Shown here: positions 1 to 13,000 of the stretch, piece after piece | Layout: each line of letters starts with the position of its first letter | How positions within the stretch are numbered: position 1 is the stretch's first letter | Source of the DNA: Blasia pusilla | Lineage: Eukaryota; Marchantiophyta; Marchantiopsida; Blasiales | Reading direction: 5' to 3' | NCBI GenBank assembly: GCA_050084515.1 | Contig: CM114273.1 | Location: 34,410,001 to 34,474,000, forward strand | Length of the DNA: 64,000 bases | The notes under the pieces: model-generated | What the model was told of the DNA's origin: nothing | Databases searched by the model: none | Seen by the model: only the letters and a program-made list of their open reading frames with translations | Made by a program: the position numbers and the translations under genes

Positions 1-1500
1 GTGGCACTGGGGGGATGAGCATGAGCAAGCATTTTAGTTGCTCAAGGACACGTTGACGTCCGCGCCCATCTTGAGGAGACGTTCTTTCCAGTTGCACATA
101 GATTGGAGCATGTTGGGGCTTGGAGCGGTGCTCACCCAACATGATGATGAGGGTAGAGAGTTTGTGGTGGCTTACCCTAGCCGTTCAAACAACGTTGCAG
201 AGGCGAAGTACAACTTGTATGAGGGTGAGTGCTTGGTTGCAGTGTGGGTTGTAGCGCATTTCAGATGTTACTTATTCGGCAACCCCTTTACCATCATCAC
301 TCATCATGAACCACTGAAGTGGTTGATGGAGTTCGATGAGCTTACAAGAAAGCTTTCGAAATGGGCTCTGTTGTTGCAGGAGTACGATTTTCAGGTGGTA
401 CATAGACCTGGGACGCTCAACCAAGATGCAGATGGGTTGAGTCGTAACCCATGCCGGAGTCAGCGAGATGCGACTGGAGCTTGATGGCATGGAGAGAGTG
501 ATGAGGAGTCAATGCCAGGATGGCACGCGTCAGCCTATCTAGGCATGTTGGCTATGGAGAGCCAGAGTGTGGAGACTTCGATGGCGAGGTCTAGTGGAGA
601 GTCCTTGGATCCCGAGGCCAATGAGGAGACGACAAGTGGCCCAGATATTCATGATGATGGAGTAGTCTTGGAGTACCTTCGTACTGGCAGCGTTGCGAGC
701 ACCGTGGGTGCTAGAGAGCGGGATCGGATCCTACAACGGGCCACACAGTTCCGTTGGGAGGGGACACATGTTTTGAGGGTTTGGGAGGATGGTAGAGTAC
801 GCGTAGTGCCACATCCTTTGCAAAGAGCACGACTAGTGCAGCATGCCAACAAGGAGTTGGGTAACTTTGGGATGAAGCGCACGTATAGCTTGCTCTAGAT
901 TTAGTATTGCTAGCGAGGCATGCAGACTGACGTTCAGTTGTTTGTTGCCAGGTGCATGGTGTGTGATCGGGTCCAAGCATCGTTCAATGCTCCGACTCCA
1001 CAGTTGCATCCATTACCAATCATGGGCTTAGGGTATAGATGGAGTTTGGATTTTGTAGGACCTTTGCCTTTGACGGAGCATCACAGTTGTTATGTGTTGG
1101 TGATGGTCCAACACTTCTCGGAGTGGATCGAGTTGGTTGCATTGCTTGACAAAGCGAGTGAGGGAGTAGCTTATGCCTTCCTTGACAGAGTGTTGAGTCA
1201 TTATGGCAAGCCGGCTGAGGTGTTGACAGACCAGGGTACCAAGTTTCACGGTGAGTTCCAGGCCTTGTGTGATCAGGCGCTGATCGACCACCGCACGACT
1301 TCGCGAGATCATCCCGAGGTGGATGGATTAGCGGAGAGAGTTGTGCAGACAGTGAAGAGGGGTTTACGCAAGTATGGCTTGCTGAGAGGTCACCTAGGAG
1401 ATTGGGACCTCCAGTTGCCGTGGTTGGCGATGGGATACAGATTTAGCAGGCAGGCATCCTTAGCATCTTTTTCACCGTACTTGCTACTTTATGGCCACCA
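1..1500 (+). pseudogene. Ty3/gypsy retrotransposon pol remnant (end of RT, RNase H, integrase)
   Basis: One reading frame (codons starting at positions 2, 5, 8...) carries the end of reverse transcriptase (motif EHEQAF, then LKDTLTSAPIL), an RNase H domain (about 90-450, ending HRPGTLNQDADGLSR), an integrase zinc-binding region (about 830-960, with CMVC), and the integrase core. The core shows the catalytic acidic triad in SLDFVGPL, LTDQGTKF and GLAERVVQ. The frame is broken by stops at 35, 482, 896, 902 and 911, yet no frameshift is needed, so decay is mostly by point mutation. One zinc-binding histidine looks replaced (GNFGMKRT where GHFGMKRT is usual). Homology ends near 1,500 (LLYGHH) and other sequence follows. 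The element enters from outside the window, so gag and most of RT are not visible. Family assignment rests on motifs I recognise; it is certainly not functional. Confidence 0.93.
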
Positions 1501-1970
1501 TAGCTCTCAAAGGTGTGCACTCTCTCTCATGTCAAACCAAACCCACTCTCCTAATAAAAGGCTTGGGTTACACTCACAAGGCAAGGGACTATAACTCCGC
1601 CGCCTTATGCCAAGAGGTTCAACAAAGAGAGAATGAGCTCTCAAACTCTCTCTCTTGGAGGTATACCCCCTTCTCTCTCCCAAGCCCTCTCAACGGTAAC
1701 CTATGCTTGCAGGTCACCTCCTTGGCTTTTGACGTGCTATAGCAGGTCAAGGGCCACTTCCCAAATGGAAAGTCAACTATCCCAAACATGGAAACTTACC
1801 CGAAATAGTAAGTTTCTCTATATGGCTCCAAATGAGCCGAAACGAAGGGAAAACCTGCTCTCTCACGTTTCTCAGGGCCTCAATAGGTCATCCTCGACCT
1901 CCTGGGCCTGTCCTCCACTACTCGTGCAGACGCTCTGCTAGATCCCACCGATCTATCCTAACAGTCGTGA
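1501..1970. repeat. Unassigned repeat-like sequence fused to the gypsy fragment
   Basis: Sequence after the integrase break is CT-rich. A stretch at about 1,525-1,555 resembles the reverse complement of 3,440-3,480 (shared CTCTCTCATG and TCAAACC cores), so the two may be copies of one dispersed repeat, perhaps an LTR piece. Two short open frames here have no recognisable domain and I do not call them genes. Confidence 0.3.
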
Positions 1971-3900
1971 CAACTTATAGCATAAACACACAACTAGATG
2001 AGTAGCACAACCATAAAATTAATAACCAAACCATTTAAGTCATAATTTGAGTGATTCTTTTATTGGTGTTTGTGTAACTTTACAAGATTGTTTCAAGGAT
2101 AATAATCCGAGGCTTGGCCAAGTTCAAATCCTATCAAGGATATCTTGATAACTTAGTCCCAAAAGGAGAAGGGAGTGACGAGGGAGGCTATAATCCAAGG
2201 AATTTAAGTCAATTCAATTCCTTCCCAATATTTGCAAAGAAGTACAAGGAAGGCGAGAAACTTTTTTTCTAGTTGGTTTCCCAATATGCCAAAAATTAGT
2301 TGAACAGCCTTACATGTGATAAGAAATGAATCATGAGAAAATTTTTAAATTAAAAAAATCCTATAATTTTACTTTCGATTCCAAAAACCGCCTTTTCAAA
2401 CCAAGTAGAAATTTCAAACTTGGGAGACAATAAACCACGTGCCATCACTTTATTGGCATCCGGTAAAAAAACTCCTCAGACCTTGGTGTGAGGGAAGATG
2501 TTTATATTAGTGAAGTGGATATTGAGGGAAATTTGGTATCTTTTTTATATATGTTACCATATACTTGTTGGCATTGTTGAAATGAATTAAAAAAAATTTA
2601 AATCCCCTTTGTACTTTATTGCTACTTTGTTGAGTTTTTGCTCATATTGTATAGGTGTAAATAAGGAAAATTTTAACAATATTTTGTCATCCCAATTTTC
2701 TTGTATTCGTCCTTGACTGTACGCTTGTTTATACATGGAAAAACTTATCTCGCTTTCTTTTCGTTTATCTTGCATGTGAATTCATTTTAGATTTCAATTT
2801 TGTTTCAACATCCTTGTCTTGGAAAATCATAATTTCAAAAATATAAAAATGCATAGAAGAGGGGGGAGGAAGGGGAACCAAGGAGGATGTGGGCAAGAGC
2901 GGATGCATGGGTGTGAGATTGGATCCCGAGGATGTGGAGGGATTTTTAGCAAAGATTAGATCGTCTGTAGGACTAACATAAGCCTACAAAGATGGATTTT
3001 GTTTATGTGCAACTTTGATTGGAGTTGAGTTGAGGTGAGCTATGAATCATACTAGCACTTAAGCTTTTGTGAAATCCTAAAAGAATGAGTGCTCCAAAAG
3101 CTCAACATGTAAAAAGATGGCTTCTAAAACCCACCTCTCTCACATTTATATCCTTGGGAAGATCCAAAAGAGCTTGGCCCTTACCAAGGATTATTTAAGA
3201 TATCATTTGCTTTGTTGATCAACCCATTAGCTCTCCGTTGATATGGACATGGCTTCCAATGAGTTTGCTTGAAATAGGTCATCAAGTGCCCCTAAAGCTT
3301 AATTTTCTATCATAGGTTAGGGTTGAGATAGTAACATGTGTGCATAGTCACCAAAGAGAAATCTCTCTATGTTGAACTTTCTTCCATTGGATACAAAGGT
3401 TCTAGTATTCTTTGTCTTGTGGCTAACCTACGCCTCTGGCTATGATAGTGGGTTGGGTTTGACACATGAGAGAGAGCTATGGAATGTGACTATGCACTTT
3501 GATTTCAAATTTTAACGGAGACCTTTTGGAGCATGATCGATTGTTTGTGAAATTCCATAATTGCTTGTGGTCCCTAGTTTTATGAATGCCTGGTGACTAC
3601 AATGTCCATTGTGTAGCAAGAATATGCGCACAAAATTGCTCAACATGCAAGGAAGGACATTGTGATACAATATGAAATGTACTCATACTCTTAGAAAAAA
3701 GGGTTTCCAAGAAAAACCCGTGTTCAATGTCAGACCTTTCATGTGAATTCCCACCTATGTACGTGTATGGTTATCTAGCATCTAAACATCATGTAAATGG
3801 CTTTACATGACCCAAAAATCAGTTTCCATATATTTTGCCTCCAAGCATTGAGCGTTTCACATCATCCCTTATGACCCCCTAATTCCCTTTTCTCCCAAGA
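1971..3900. other. No gene seen
   Basis: AT-rich intergenic sequence with homopolymer runs. No open frame with protein-like composition and no recognisable RNA gene. The only structure noted is the inverted match of 3,440-3,480 to about 1,525-1,555. Confidence 0.6.
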
Positions 3901-4515
3901 TTTAGGGTACGATACAGGAAGACGAGGGAATTTCCCTAAGGGTCGGGTCCCATGGGCGGGTGGTAGCGGCGACGGTGGAAGGTCGAACGGTGGAAGGTCG
4001 CCACTTTTCTACGCCCAAAACCTTTGGGTGCAGAAATTGCCGAGCACCTAATGTATTATCTTGAATTTCACATTGGAAAAACAATTTGGTGGCAGAAATG
4101 AGGTAGCATCTACCTCCATGGGACCCCGTCCTAATAGGTCCCCTCAAAGCAACGCCAAATCTCACCATAGCCCTAAGAGCCACACACCATGAGTCCATAT
4201 AAGGTGCCGCGACACATCCCCTAACGGCGAGGGCCTTATTTACATCCTTATTTACGCTGATCAAATGGACGACACTCGTCTACACCTGCAAGAAACCCGG
4301 CGGGACGCCGAGGGTCCCACGATATGCCCCATTCGGATAAAGCGGGCGACGCAAGGCCACTTGTATCCTTCCGCGCGTCTACATAGGGAAGTAAAGATGC
4401 ACTTCGATACAAACGAGTGATGGAAAACCCATCGGAAGTACAAAAGAGGGGACTCAAAGAGTCAAAACCTGAAGGCCACAAAAGACCAGAAAAGGAAGAA
4501 GGGGGCATTCCCCCC

Positions 4516-5037
4516 CTAACGACGAAACTCACCAACAGCAGAGACAATATCAGGAACAACCAGAGAGCTATGACTACTACTAAGTGGGCCTCTAGCGCCG
4601 GCGTCTCCCACAGCCTGAGCCCGCCGCAAAAGCCCATTAGCCTGGGCGCGCTGCAACGCTATGGAGACCCGTTGCCTACAATAGAGAATCGCAGTAGTTG
4701 AGGACAACCCATTTCTCGAGTGGAGATGATGGGCGCAGTCCGTAAGGAACGAGTCGAACCTCTCCCCCATAGCCCCATACATCTCTATGGTCAGGGGGAT
4801 GAAGATGTGTCCCTCGTGAAGTCGACTGTACATATGTGTCTTCTTCACCGCCGCCGCCGCTCCTTGTAGCATTCGCCCTTGGGACACCACTTGGGCTCGC
4901 ACTGCCTCCCGCGTAGGATCTATGACTACCACGTCCGCCACCACCACCTCAGCCTCTCGTGTCATGTAAAGATCAGAGAATCCCGCTGGAGTAGTGCCTC
5001 TCTCTACATATAACCTCCTTTCAATGGCGCCATTCCA
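4516..5037 (-). pseudogene. LINE-type retrotransposon fragment (C-terminal region)
   Basis: On the minus strand an open frame runs from just after a TAA at 5,040 down to 4,516. It has features typical of the end of plant and algal non-LTR polyproteins: RRLYVERG and DVVVIDPTRE near its start, then IPLTIEMYGAMGERFD, and an arginine/alanine-rich end. The pattern F-I-P-L-x-x-E-x-Y-G is one I associate with the region after the reverse transcriptase in such elements. No catalytic reverse transcriptase motif is present, so this is a 5'-truncated remnant. The next 250 bases towards 4,250 stay GC-richer than the surroundings and may be its 3' part. Confidence 0.6.
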
Positions 5038-5040
5038 TTA

Positions 5041-5733
5041 GGTGGCACGGTCGGTCAATACCATGATAATAAGAAAAGGAAAAGCCTCTTGTAAGCCTCC
5101 ACGTGTCCAACTGGACTCATACACCACTCAGAGGCGGCATTCCACTCGCTGCTACCGCTCGGTAAGCGGGCCAGCGCAAGGCAAAGCTACTCATATCCAT
5201 CCACGTGTTGAACCTCACACAGGCTGGTACGAGGTCGGTAGTAAGTAAGTACGCGCGTAAGTATCACTCTTGATTGATTGATGCTAACCAACTCCAAGCC
5301 TGGGCGTTTTCCTCCGTGGAACTGCGGATCTGACGGCCGTGAAGGCGGTCGCAATGGATAGAGAAAATCCAAAGGAGGGTCCCGCCCCCCTCCCGGAGCC
5401 GAGCGCCGGGGGGGTTCCAAGTGGAATCGGAGCTCCGAGGCACGGGAAGAAACCAGAGGAAATGGTGCGAGAGATCGCTGAGCGAGTTCGATCGGGGAAT
5501 AGAGTCAGTGAGATTGCGGTTGCAGGCAAAGGACTGGATGGAAAGCAGTCCCAGGCGTGGGGACTCGGGAGCGAGGGATGGGAGGCCGGACAGGCTGATG
5601 GCATTTGTTGGTGATGAGGATTCGTGACAGTAGACAGGAAAAGCAGGAGGAGGAGAAGAAGAAGAAGCTGTGGACTTCTCGGAGAATTTCAGCTTGTACT
5701 ACATGAGAGGCTCACGGATAGGAGAGCCGCATT
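5041..5733 (+). promoter_or_regulatory. GC-rich upstream region of the LESV-type gene
   Basis: Base composition rises sharply here relative to 1-4 kb, as at the start of the other gene islands in this window. Several short frames overlap in all directions, none with a recognisable domain; an 86-codon plus-strand frame from 5,354 is the most protein-like but could be leader sequence. Best read as promoter and 5' untranslated region of the gene that follows; no TATA box was confidently placed. Confidence 0.4.
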
Positions 5734-5878
5734 ATGGCTGTTGTGCGGAGGAGTGCGATGATTGCGCCAGGAAATGCAACTTCCTCCCCGTTGTCCTCTT
5801 CCAATCCTCCGCTCGCTCGTCGGCGCTTTCCCCGTCGCGGTGAAGGGCTGAGGACCGTCAGCTACGCAGGAGCCCGGG
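5734..5878 (+). CDS. Possible first exon with plastid transit peptide (LESV-type gene)
   Basis: An ATG at 5,734 opens a 56-codon frame whose product starts MAVVRRSAM and is rich in Ser, Ala, Pro and Arg with almost no acidic residues, which is the usual composition of a chloroplast transit peptide. Possible splice donors lie after 5,839 (GTGAAG) or 5,878 (GTGCAA). It would fit the N-terminus of the downstream starch protein, which is plastidial in Arabidopsis. Against this, I could not connect its phase cleanly to the next coding block, and the ATG at 7,082 is a rival start. Treat as a candidate exon only. Confidence 0.35.
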
Positions 5879-7081
5879 GTGCAAGCGCAATGTTGTGCTG
5901 TTAGTGCCACATGTGGCCACAAATCTTTGTCGGAAGGAAGACGGCGTGTGAGGAAAGGAGAGCAGAAGATTTCGTACAACTTTCGGGGTGTAGGAACAAA
6001 CCAGCGTGTGTTGGTGCGGGTTGTCCTTACTGCTGAGGTCTGTAACAGGGTGGTCGGTCGAAATCTGGTCGATTGGTAAGCCTGGGAAGGATGGTGCATA
6101 ATGTTCACTGTTAACGAATGTGTGCTATGATTAATTTGGGGTTGTGGTATCGGTCTGTGATTATTGGTATGGGACAGAGAGGGTAGAGCCTCGAGAGTTG
6201 GCAATGTTGGGTGAAGGGTGAGAGATTGTGGATTTTTCTGCATTACGTCGAAAGTGATCGGAAGGATTTCCTCGTTGACAAGGATGCGGAGGCGGAGGCG
6301 GATGCCACACGACCATTGCCATGCCACAAAAATGCTCCAATGATTTTCTCGGGCGATCTCGTGGCATGCTGAGTAAAAGGACGATTTAGAAATTTCTGAT
6401 CTTCTTCAAGAGCATAAATGCACAGAGTCATGTGTCCTTGCACAATTCTTTGGCGCGAGTAGGACGTCGTCATTGGTCTTCATGCTCTTTTCTCTTTCTT
6501 AGTTCAGCCAACCGACGGTGCGCGCTCTGGTTTTAATTCCAGTAACAAGTACACAAGTGGAATGTCGACAAATTTCCCTGGATGTTCTTGTTGCTCTAGA
6601 GGCGTGAACCCGAGATGCTGAGTTGGGAATCTGTATTCAGACATGGATCGTGTTATGGTTCCAAGAGCTTCGACGCATTCCACCCCTGTTTCGATGTGAA
6701 TTTTCACGGCCTCTTCACATGTGGGGGACGTCCTGTGTCCGATTTCCTATTCCCCTCATAACGTCTCTGGACGGGCACGCACTAGTGCACTTATTTCTCG
6801 TTGCATTTTTACGGCCTGCGCAGGTTCACTGTAGTGACTGTCCAAATGGCACGAGGTCTATTTCGTGCGTGAAGGCTTTCCCCCACGGATTTTCTGAAAA
6901 ATATTGTAACGAATGTTGCAGGCATTTGAAGGAGACAAGTTGTCGGAATGCTATGTGTCCTACTCTCTCTGTTACTGTTGAGAAGCATGTGGTGGAATGC
7001 GGCAGCTGAGTGATACGGTGGAATTTCATCGGCGGCTATCATTAAGTTCCCCCCCTTAAGAGAGGTAGGTCGAATGAGTGG
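5879..7081 (+). other. Probable 5' untranslated or intronic sequence
   Basis: No convincing coding exon. A 212-codon minus-strand frame (5,689-6,327) is low in protein-like features and overlaps the candidate transit-peptide exon, so I treat it as chance. The stretch is most simply the first intron or leader of the LESV-type gene. Confidence 0.4.
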
Positions 7082-10000
7082 ATGGCTTGGGACGTACTTG
7101 GAAGGCTGGGGTTCTTCAATTGCAGTACAGGCAGCGTTGTAGCCCAGCGCCTTTCCACATTAAGATTCTCATCAGAAATTGAATATACTGAAAGACGGAG
7201 TCATTCGTGTCCTTCATGGTCGAGCTTCAACGGGAGCTCCACAACATCGAGGATAGCAAGGATTTTTGCTTGTGATAACCAGAGAGCCTTTCAGCCACAT
7301 CAAAATGGCAGACCCTGTTCTCGGAGACGTGAGAAGGATCTGTTGATAGGCGCCACCAACTGTAGTTCCTCATGTTCTGCTCCACGAAATCGTACAGCCA
7401 ACGTGCCCGGCCAAAAATCCGTCAGGATTTTGTCGAGTTGCACAGGTTTGCAGAGCCGTTCTGTCCTGGATGGCTGGTTTGGCGGAGAGCTGGCAGGAAA
7501 AGGCTGGAACTCCCTTCTTCATTTCCATAAACATTATGGAACTTTTCAACAAACCTTGCAGCTGCAGCCGAGGGCAGAGAACGCTACAACCTTAGTTTGC
7601 CGCTCTTGGAAAAGAAGCCATCTGGGGAGCTTTCTCGGCAGCCGAGTTGTGGAAGAGCCATGGTCATGGATACTCGAGGGTTACGTTCTGAAAGCTCGTC
7701 AGTCGACTAATGGAGGACCGCAGATGATACCGGGTAGGGAAACAGCTAGAGGAGGTCCTGTCCATGGTGCGAATCACGCTCGTCCTCTACAGAGAACAGA
7801 TGCTGGCCATCCGCACTCTCTGACGTCTGCCAGGCAAGTCCATCTCGCCTCAACCTTTATCCTGTACACCAAGATGGTGAGCTTAACGAAAATGAATTGA
7901 CAAAATAGTGATGGGGTTGTTTCACGCAAGTCTGCTTGGAATTGTAGTGGAGTGAGGACCCCATCAAGTTGGATTAAGGCATGTAATTGGAATCGAGAGA
8001 CCTGAAATCTGGATTGTATTGCACTCCACAAGGGTCTGCGGTGCTTCGTCATGACTGCTCACCTTTGGAATGTGAAAGAGACTTGATTTCTCAAAGTTGG
8101 ATGTGGGAATTCTGCAAATCTTAGTGGGGCTTCCTATGGGACGTGTAGGCTTGTGCTGTAGGCACTGAAGTGTTTCAAGAATCTCTGCAGAGGGACCAAA
8201 TAATTAAATGTCTGCTGGATTCAACCGAGAGCACTACAGCGTAACTAACAATCATCTGATTCCTGGGCAAACAGATCAGTGAACTGAACACTCGTCATGA
8301 AATCTACAGTTGATGTGTCACCTGTCATTCAAAGAAACTATTGCTTCTATGCCTCTTCCGTGAGTGTGAAGGACGTTGTGAACAGTGTGACATTGGTAGC
8401 CTGATAAACCTAACTGATTAGAATGTAACAGTCAGTTGAGATGATTTTATTTTTATAAGCTATCCCGAGTGATGACAGTATGGCATATTATGGTTCTTAC
8501 TCTGCATCATAGTCTGCTGAACCTCTTTAAGATAGAGAAGCGAGAAGTGAATCAAGGGCTAAGAAGTGGATGAATGGCTTCACGTTCAGCTGTTTGGTTG
8601 TGATGTTTCCAGGCCAAGGCGAAGCACGGACCATAATGAAGTATCTCCTCGGCGAATTCTTAGAAACTGCATACCACAGTCTCGGGACACACCACCTAAA
8701 AGGGGTAACTCAAACTTCTGTTAATCTATCAGTGCATGGGTAACTGACCACCATTTGTCATTAGAGCTAGTTTCTCTAAATTAACTAAACCTGTCAACTC
8801 CATGGTTTCTTACACTCAAAGTATGTGATAGGTCCATGATTGCTAGAAGTTGTTGATAATATTGGTTTCATCCTCTGATGATTGAGTTGCTCAATGTGTT
8901 TGGGGTTTGGGGTGTAGACACTGGGATAGCAAGTGAAAAGGACTGGGGCATCAACTTGAAGAACGAGAAGACAAGTGAGTCTGGAGTGAATGAAGATGGC
9001 AGTACTTGGTATCGCGAAAATGGAGAGGATCTTGGAGACAATGGCTATCGTTGTCGATGGACTGTCATGGGTGGCAAAAATGCAGATGGAACATCAGAAT
9101 GGAAAGAAGCGGTATGTCCACATGAGTTCACCCTTGCACAACCTACATAAGATGGTTATTCAAACAGCATGCAACATAATGCTTGTTGTTTTGAATTTCG
9201 TGCAAGTGAATTAAGTACCTGAGACCTATTTGATGAACAGGAACTAGGGTACTCAAAGCATCCAATTGATGATACCTTTGCAAAGCACATGAGTGTGTTT
9301 CAGTACTTTAGGGTCCAACTTTACTACACTGGCATGAAGATTATTACGTACATCAATCTAAGTTGGTGAAAGGCTGCGTCATTGGTAGTAGCTCTCTCAA
9401 TGTCATGTCATAACATTATGCTTTTGATGGCAGTGGTGGGAGAAAAGTGACTGGACTGGCTACAAAGAGCTTGGTATGTTGTGTTCAGTTTCCACTATGA
9501 AAGGCTGTTTGTTAGTATTTTTTACGTACAACCTTGCTCTTAATAATTTATTTTCCTAAACCCTACACGATATACCTTACGTTTATAAACTTGTGGTTAG
9601 TTTCCCCTCTTACTATGACGTTTATCTCATGCATGATGCCGGATATAGTGGTAGTTCATGATTTCATTGCTTGGATTCGAGATAGGTGCTGAGAAGTCGG
9701 GTAAAAATGCACAAGGAGACACATGGTGGGAGACATGGCAAGAAGTTCTTCGGCAAGATGATTGGAGGTAAAAGTGATTGACAGAAGGTGGTTTATTGAT
9801 TTTTTTGGTTGAAAGACTCTAGTCGGTACGTCTAATCTGACATTTATTGTTGACTACAGTACAAACCTCTCTGCATTTTCTTCCTCTCTTAAAATATGCA
9901 TGAAACTCTACAGCCCATCTTCTTTTCTCCTGGATCCTTGGGTCCCCTGACCAACCATCTTACACAGTTGAATGGTTACGTGCTTCACATCTCTAAGTAG

Positions 10001-13000
10001 CAAAAGATCAATGTAGTTGATGACAGTGAGTTTGGCCTCCCATCCTTCCCTACAAATCCAGTCTCAAGGTCTACTTGAGACATGAGGTTACACATGACTT
10101 TGTTTCCTTGGTATTCTGTTGACTTGAGATCTTGACCATTGGTATCCATTCAAGTATCTTATTTGACAGCGTCTTTAAACCACTCAAGAAATAGGTGAAG
10201 GAAACTGAATTAGCAGAAGGATCACATGTTAGGGTTGTCTACATTCAGGTGCTTTGTTTTGGTGATTAGCCTCTAAACTGGGATGCCAATTGTCATCGTC
10301 GTTACTCTTTCATTCCCCTGTTTTAAGGTTCAACTGTCCTGATCTTGGAATGAATCTGTCCTTAACTTTTCTCACTCTTTCTTGGGTCCAACTGCCTCTG
10401 CTTCATGGAATCCAAAATTCCTCCATGCAAAGCAAAGGTAATGTCTGTGATGTTCCCCTGATTGTGAATCACTATTAGCCTTGAAAGTCAAAAATCCTCA
10501 TCCACCCGTTTCCTTCGGCGTTTTTCTAATTTGTGCCTTCAATTTCAAGGTGTTCAAGGAGTGTTATCTGGATTTGTGATCCCATGGGATTAGACTGTGG
10601 GGAGAGGGGGAGATGAGTGATGAGTAAGTCAACTGACTTTCCGCAAACGGAGTATTTTTTTGGTCATTTGTTCGTTCTCCTCACAAAAAAATTCAAGTGG
10701 GCGTTTACTGTGCTTTGTTTGCAGTTCTGCAGCCTCGAAATAAAGCCTGAAACTGGTTCACTGACTAGCATTTTATTTTGGGGTTGCTAGTCAATGAAAT
10801 GGATGATTTGTTGATGAATTCCTGTGCGGGAAGCCATAGAGTCTTAAGTGACACTGTTTATTAAGCACAGATGCTCACAAATGAGGCCCCTGCACACAGG
10901 TGCTTTCTCACCTCCTACACCAATCGTGCTTACTTGAATTATGGTCCAGGCTAAGGGTCAAGAACACACAGAGCTGGAGATTAAGATCTAACTCTCAGGA
11001 TTTGGATGTCTGAGCAGCAACCTGGCAAGAATAGAGAAGAGCGCCCAGAAGCAAGCAAAGTCAGGAAGTGGCACTGCTGGGTGGTATGAGAAATGGTGAG
11101 CATATTAATGGTATTCCAATATGGTTCCAAAACACCTGAAACGACAAAACGGTTCTAACAATTCCTGCTATTTCTCTACTTCCAAACTTGTGCTTTAACT
11201 CACTGATGTGCTGTCGAGTAGGTGGGAAAAATATAATGCAAAAGGCTGGTCAGAGAAAGGTGCCCACAAGTACGGTAGGTTGAACGACCAAGGATGGTGG
11301 GAAAAATGGGGCGAGCAGTACGATGGCAGAGGAGCAGTCTTGAAGTGGTAACCATCCTCCTCTCAATTTTCAAAATTGGACTATGTATCTTGAAAAGTCA
11401 TATTTTACTTCAGAGCCTAATCATTCTGCTGTGCATAAGAGTCGATAATGTAGTGTCTGAACTTTGTAGGACTGACAAGTGGGCCGAAACTGATATGGGA
11501 ACCAAATGGGGAGACAAGTGGGAAGAGAAATTCAGCATTGGCATTGGAACTCGCCAGGGTGAAACATGGCATTACTCTGCCACTGGTGATCGTAAGTCAT
11601 TCTAAACCTTGAAAGAAATATATTTGGTAATGAAGTACTGTCTTGTAAACTTGAGTCCATTAATATGCCTCTCTATTTGTTGAAGAGGCCAACTAGTGTG
11701 TTGAAGTCTACGTAACTTGCATGGAGATTTAACTGAGCAGGGTGGGTAGTCTCATGGCTAACTTTTTCTGAACGTCCCAAATTAGCAACTGGTTTCTGAG
11801 GTGTTCACAGGAACAAATGGCCTCCTGTTGAGAAGTGCCTTCAACACTGACTTATGTAAAACTGGAATGAAGGTTCAAGGAATCCTGATAGCCTCAGTTG
11901 TAGATTTTAGTAAGTTAAATTCAGAAGAAACCTCACAACCTAGTCTCTTTCCTCTGCCTTGGTTCTCTGAGGATAAGGAGTTTATAGATGCGAGCTGCAG
12001 TTCCCTTTCCCCTGTTTAGATCTCACGTTGATCTGGCTATTTCACTTACCCGGTTGTTTTCCTTTGACAAAATTCAGTACAAATTTTCATTCCTCTTTCC
12101 CTTCAAATGAGTTCAAGCCAGGATGTACCTTTGCAACATCCAGACTCATTATTATTCTTCAGTTTTCTTCATCAAATCAATCTATCGGCTCCCTTTACCT
12201 GTTGAATCGCTTAAACCAGAGGATGGGTCACCATACCCAACATTTAATACAGGTTTTCCAATCCAACAAACATGTATTTTTCATTGGATTGGACATTCAA
12301 GTCACAAAGGGAAACCTCTTGGCGCTTGTGTTCAAAATTACCTTTGACCCTGAGCATGGGGTCTTTTTACCCGTCTAGATGCATGGTTTCTTGGTAGAGA
12401 ACCTCTGCAGGTACATAGATTCATCAATTATCCACTTTCTCTGTATTCAAGATAATCAAGTCTATCAAGGTAATCTATCATTTTGATTCCATATGGCGCC
12501 TTCTTGGCTTAACAGAGGCTTTTGTCCTAGGTTGATGCCAGTATAAATTAGCAGCACCTTCACCTTAAAGAGGAAAGATTTGCATTAGGCAAGTCCATAT
12601 CAAAACGGTTTTATTTTGTGTGACAGATTAAAACACTGACATTATTTCGGGTGAGTGACTTGATTTACATGCAGATTATGTTAGGCTGCTTTTCTTTTAA
12701 ACTCTGAGTAAGTATTGCGTCTTGAGGGCTTGCAGGCTGGTCAAGGACATGGGGAGAGGAGCATTTTGGAAATGGGTAAAACTCATATTGACCAGTAATC
12801 TGAAGACAGGCATCTGATGCTTTTGCTAGAAATTATTTCAATCCACTTCAATCGATGGTTTCTCTCAAGTAGAATGAACGCCTAGGCACCTTCAGAAATG
12901 TTTCTTCTCTCAGGATTGAATCTATAGGTTTGAGATTAGGGCAATGACGATATCGTGTATATGTGCAATGCAGAAAGGTACACAAGTATGGAAAGAGTAC

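Noticed and set aside
3902-4264. 120-codon minus-strand frame
   Set aside because: No recognisable domain, contains a local duplication (GTGGAAGGTCG), and lies beside a LINE fragment.
5689-6327. 212-codon minus-strand frame
   Set aside because: His/Pro/Thr-rich chance composition, no domain, and it overlaps the candidate transit-peptide exon and leader of the plus-strand gene.
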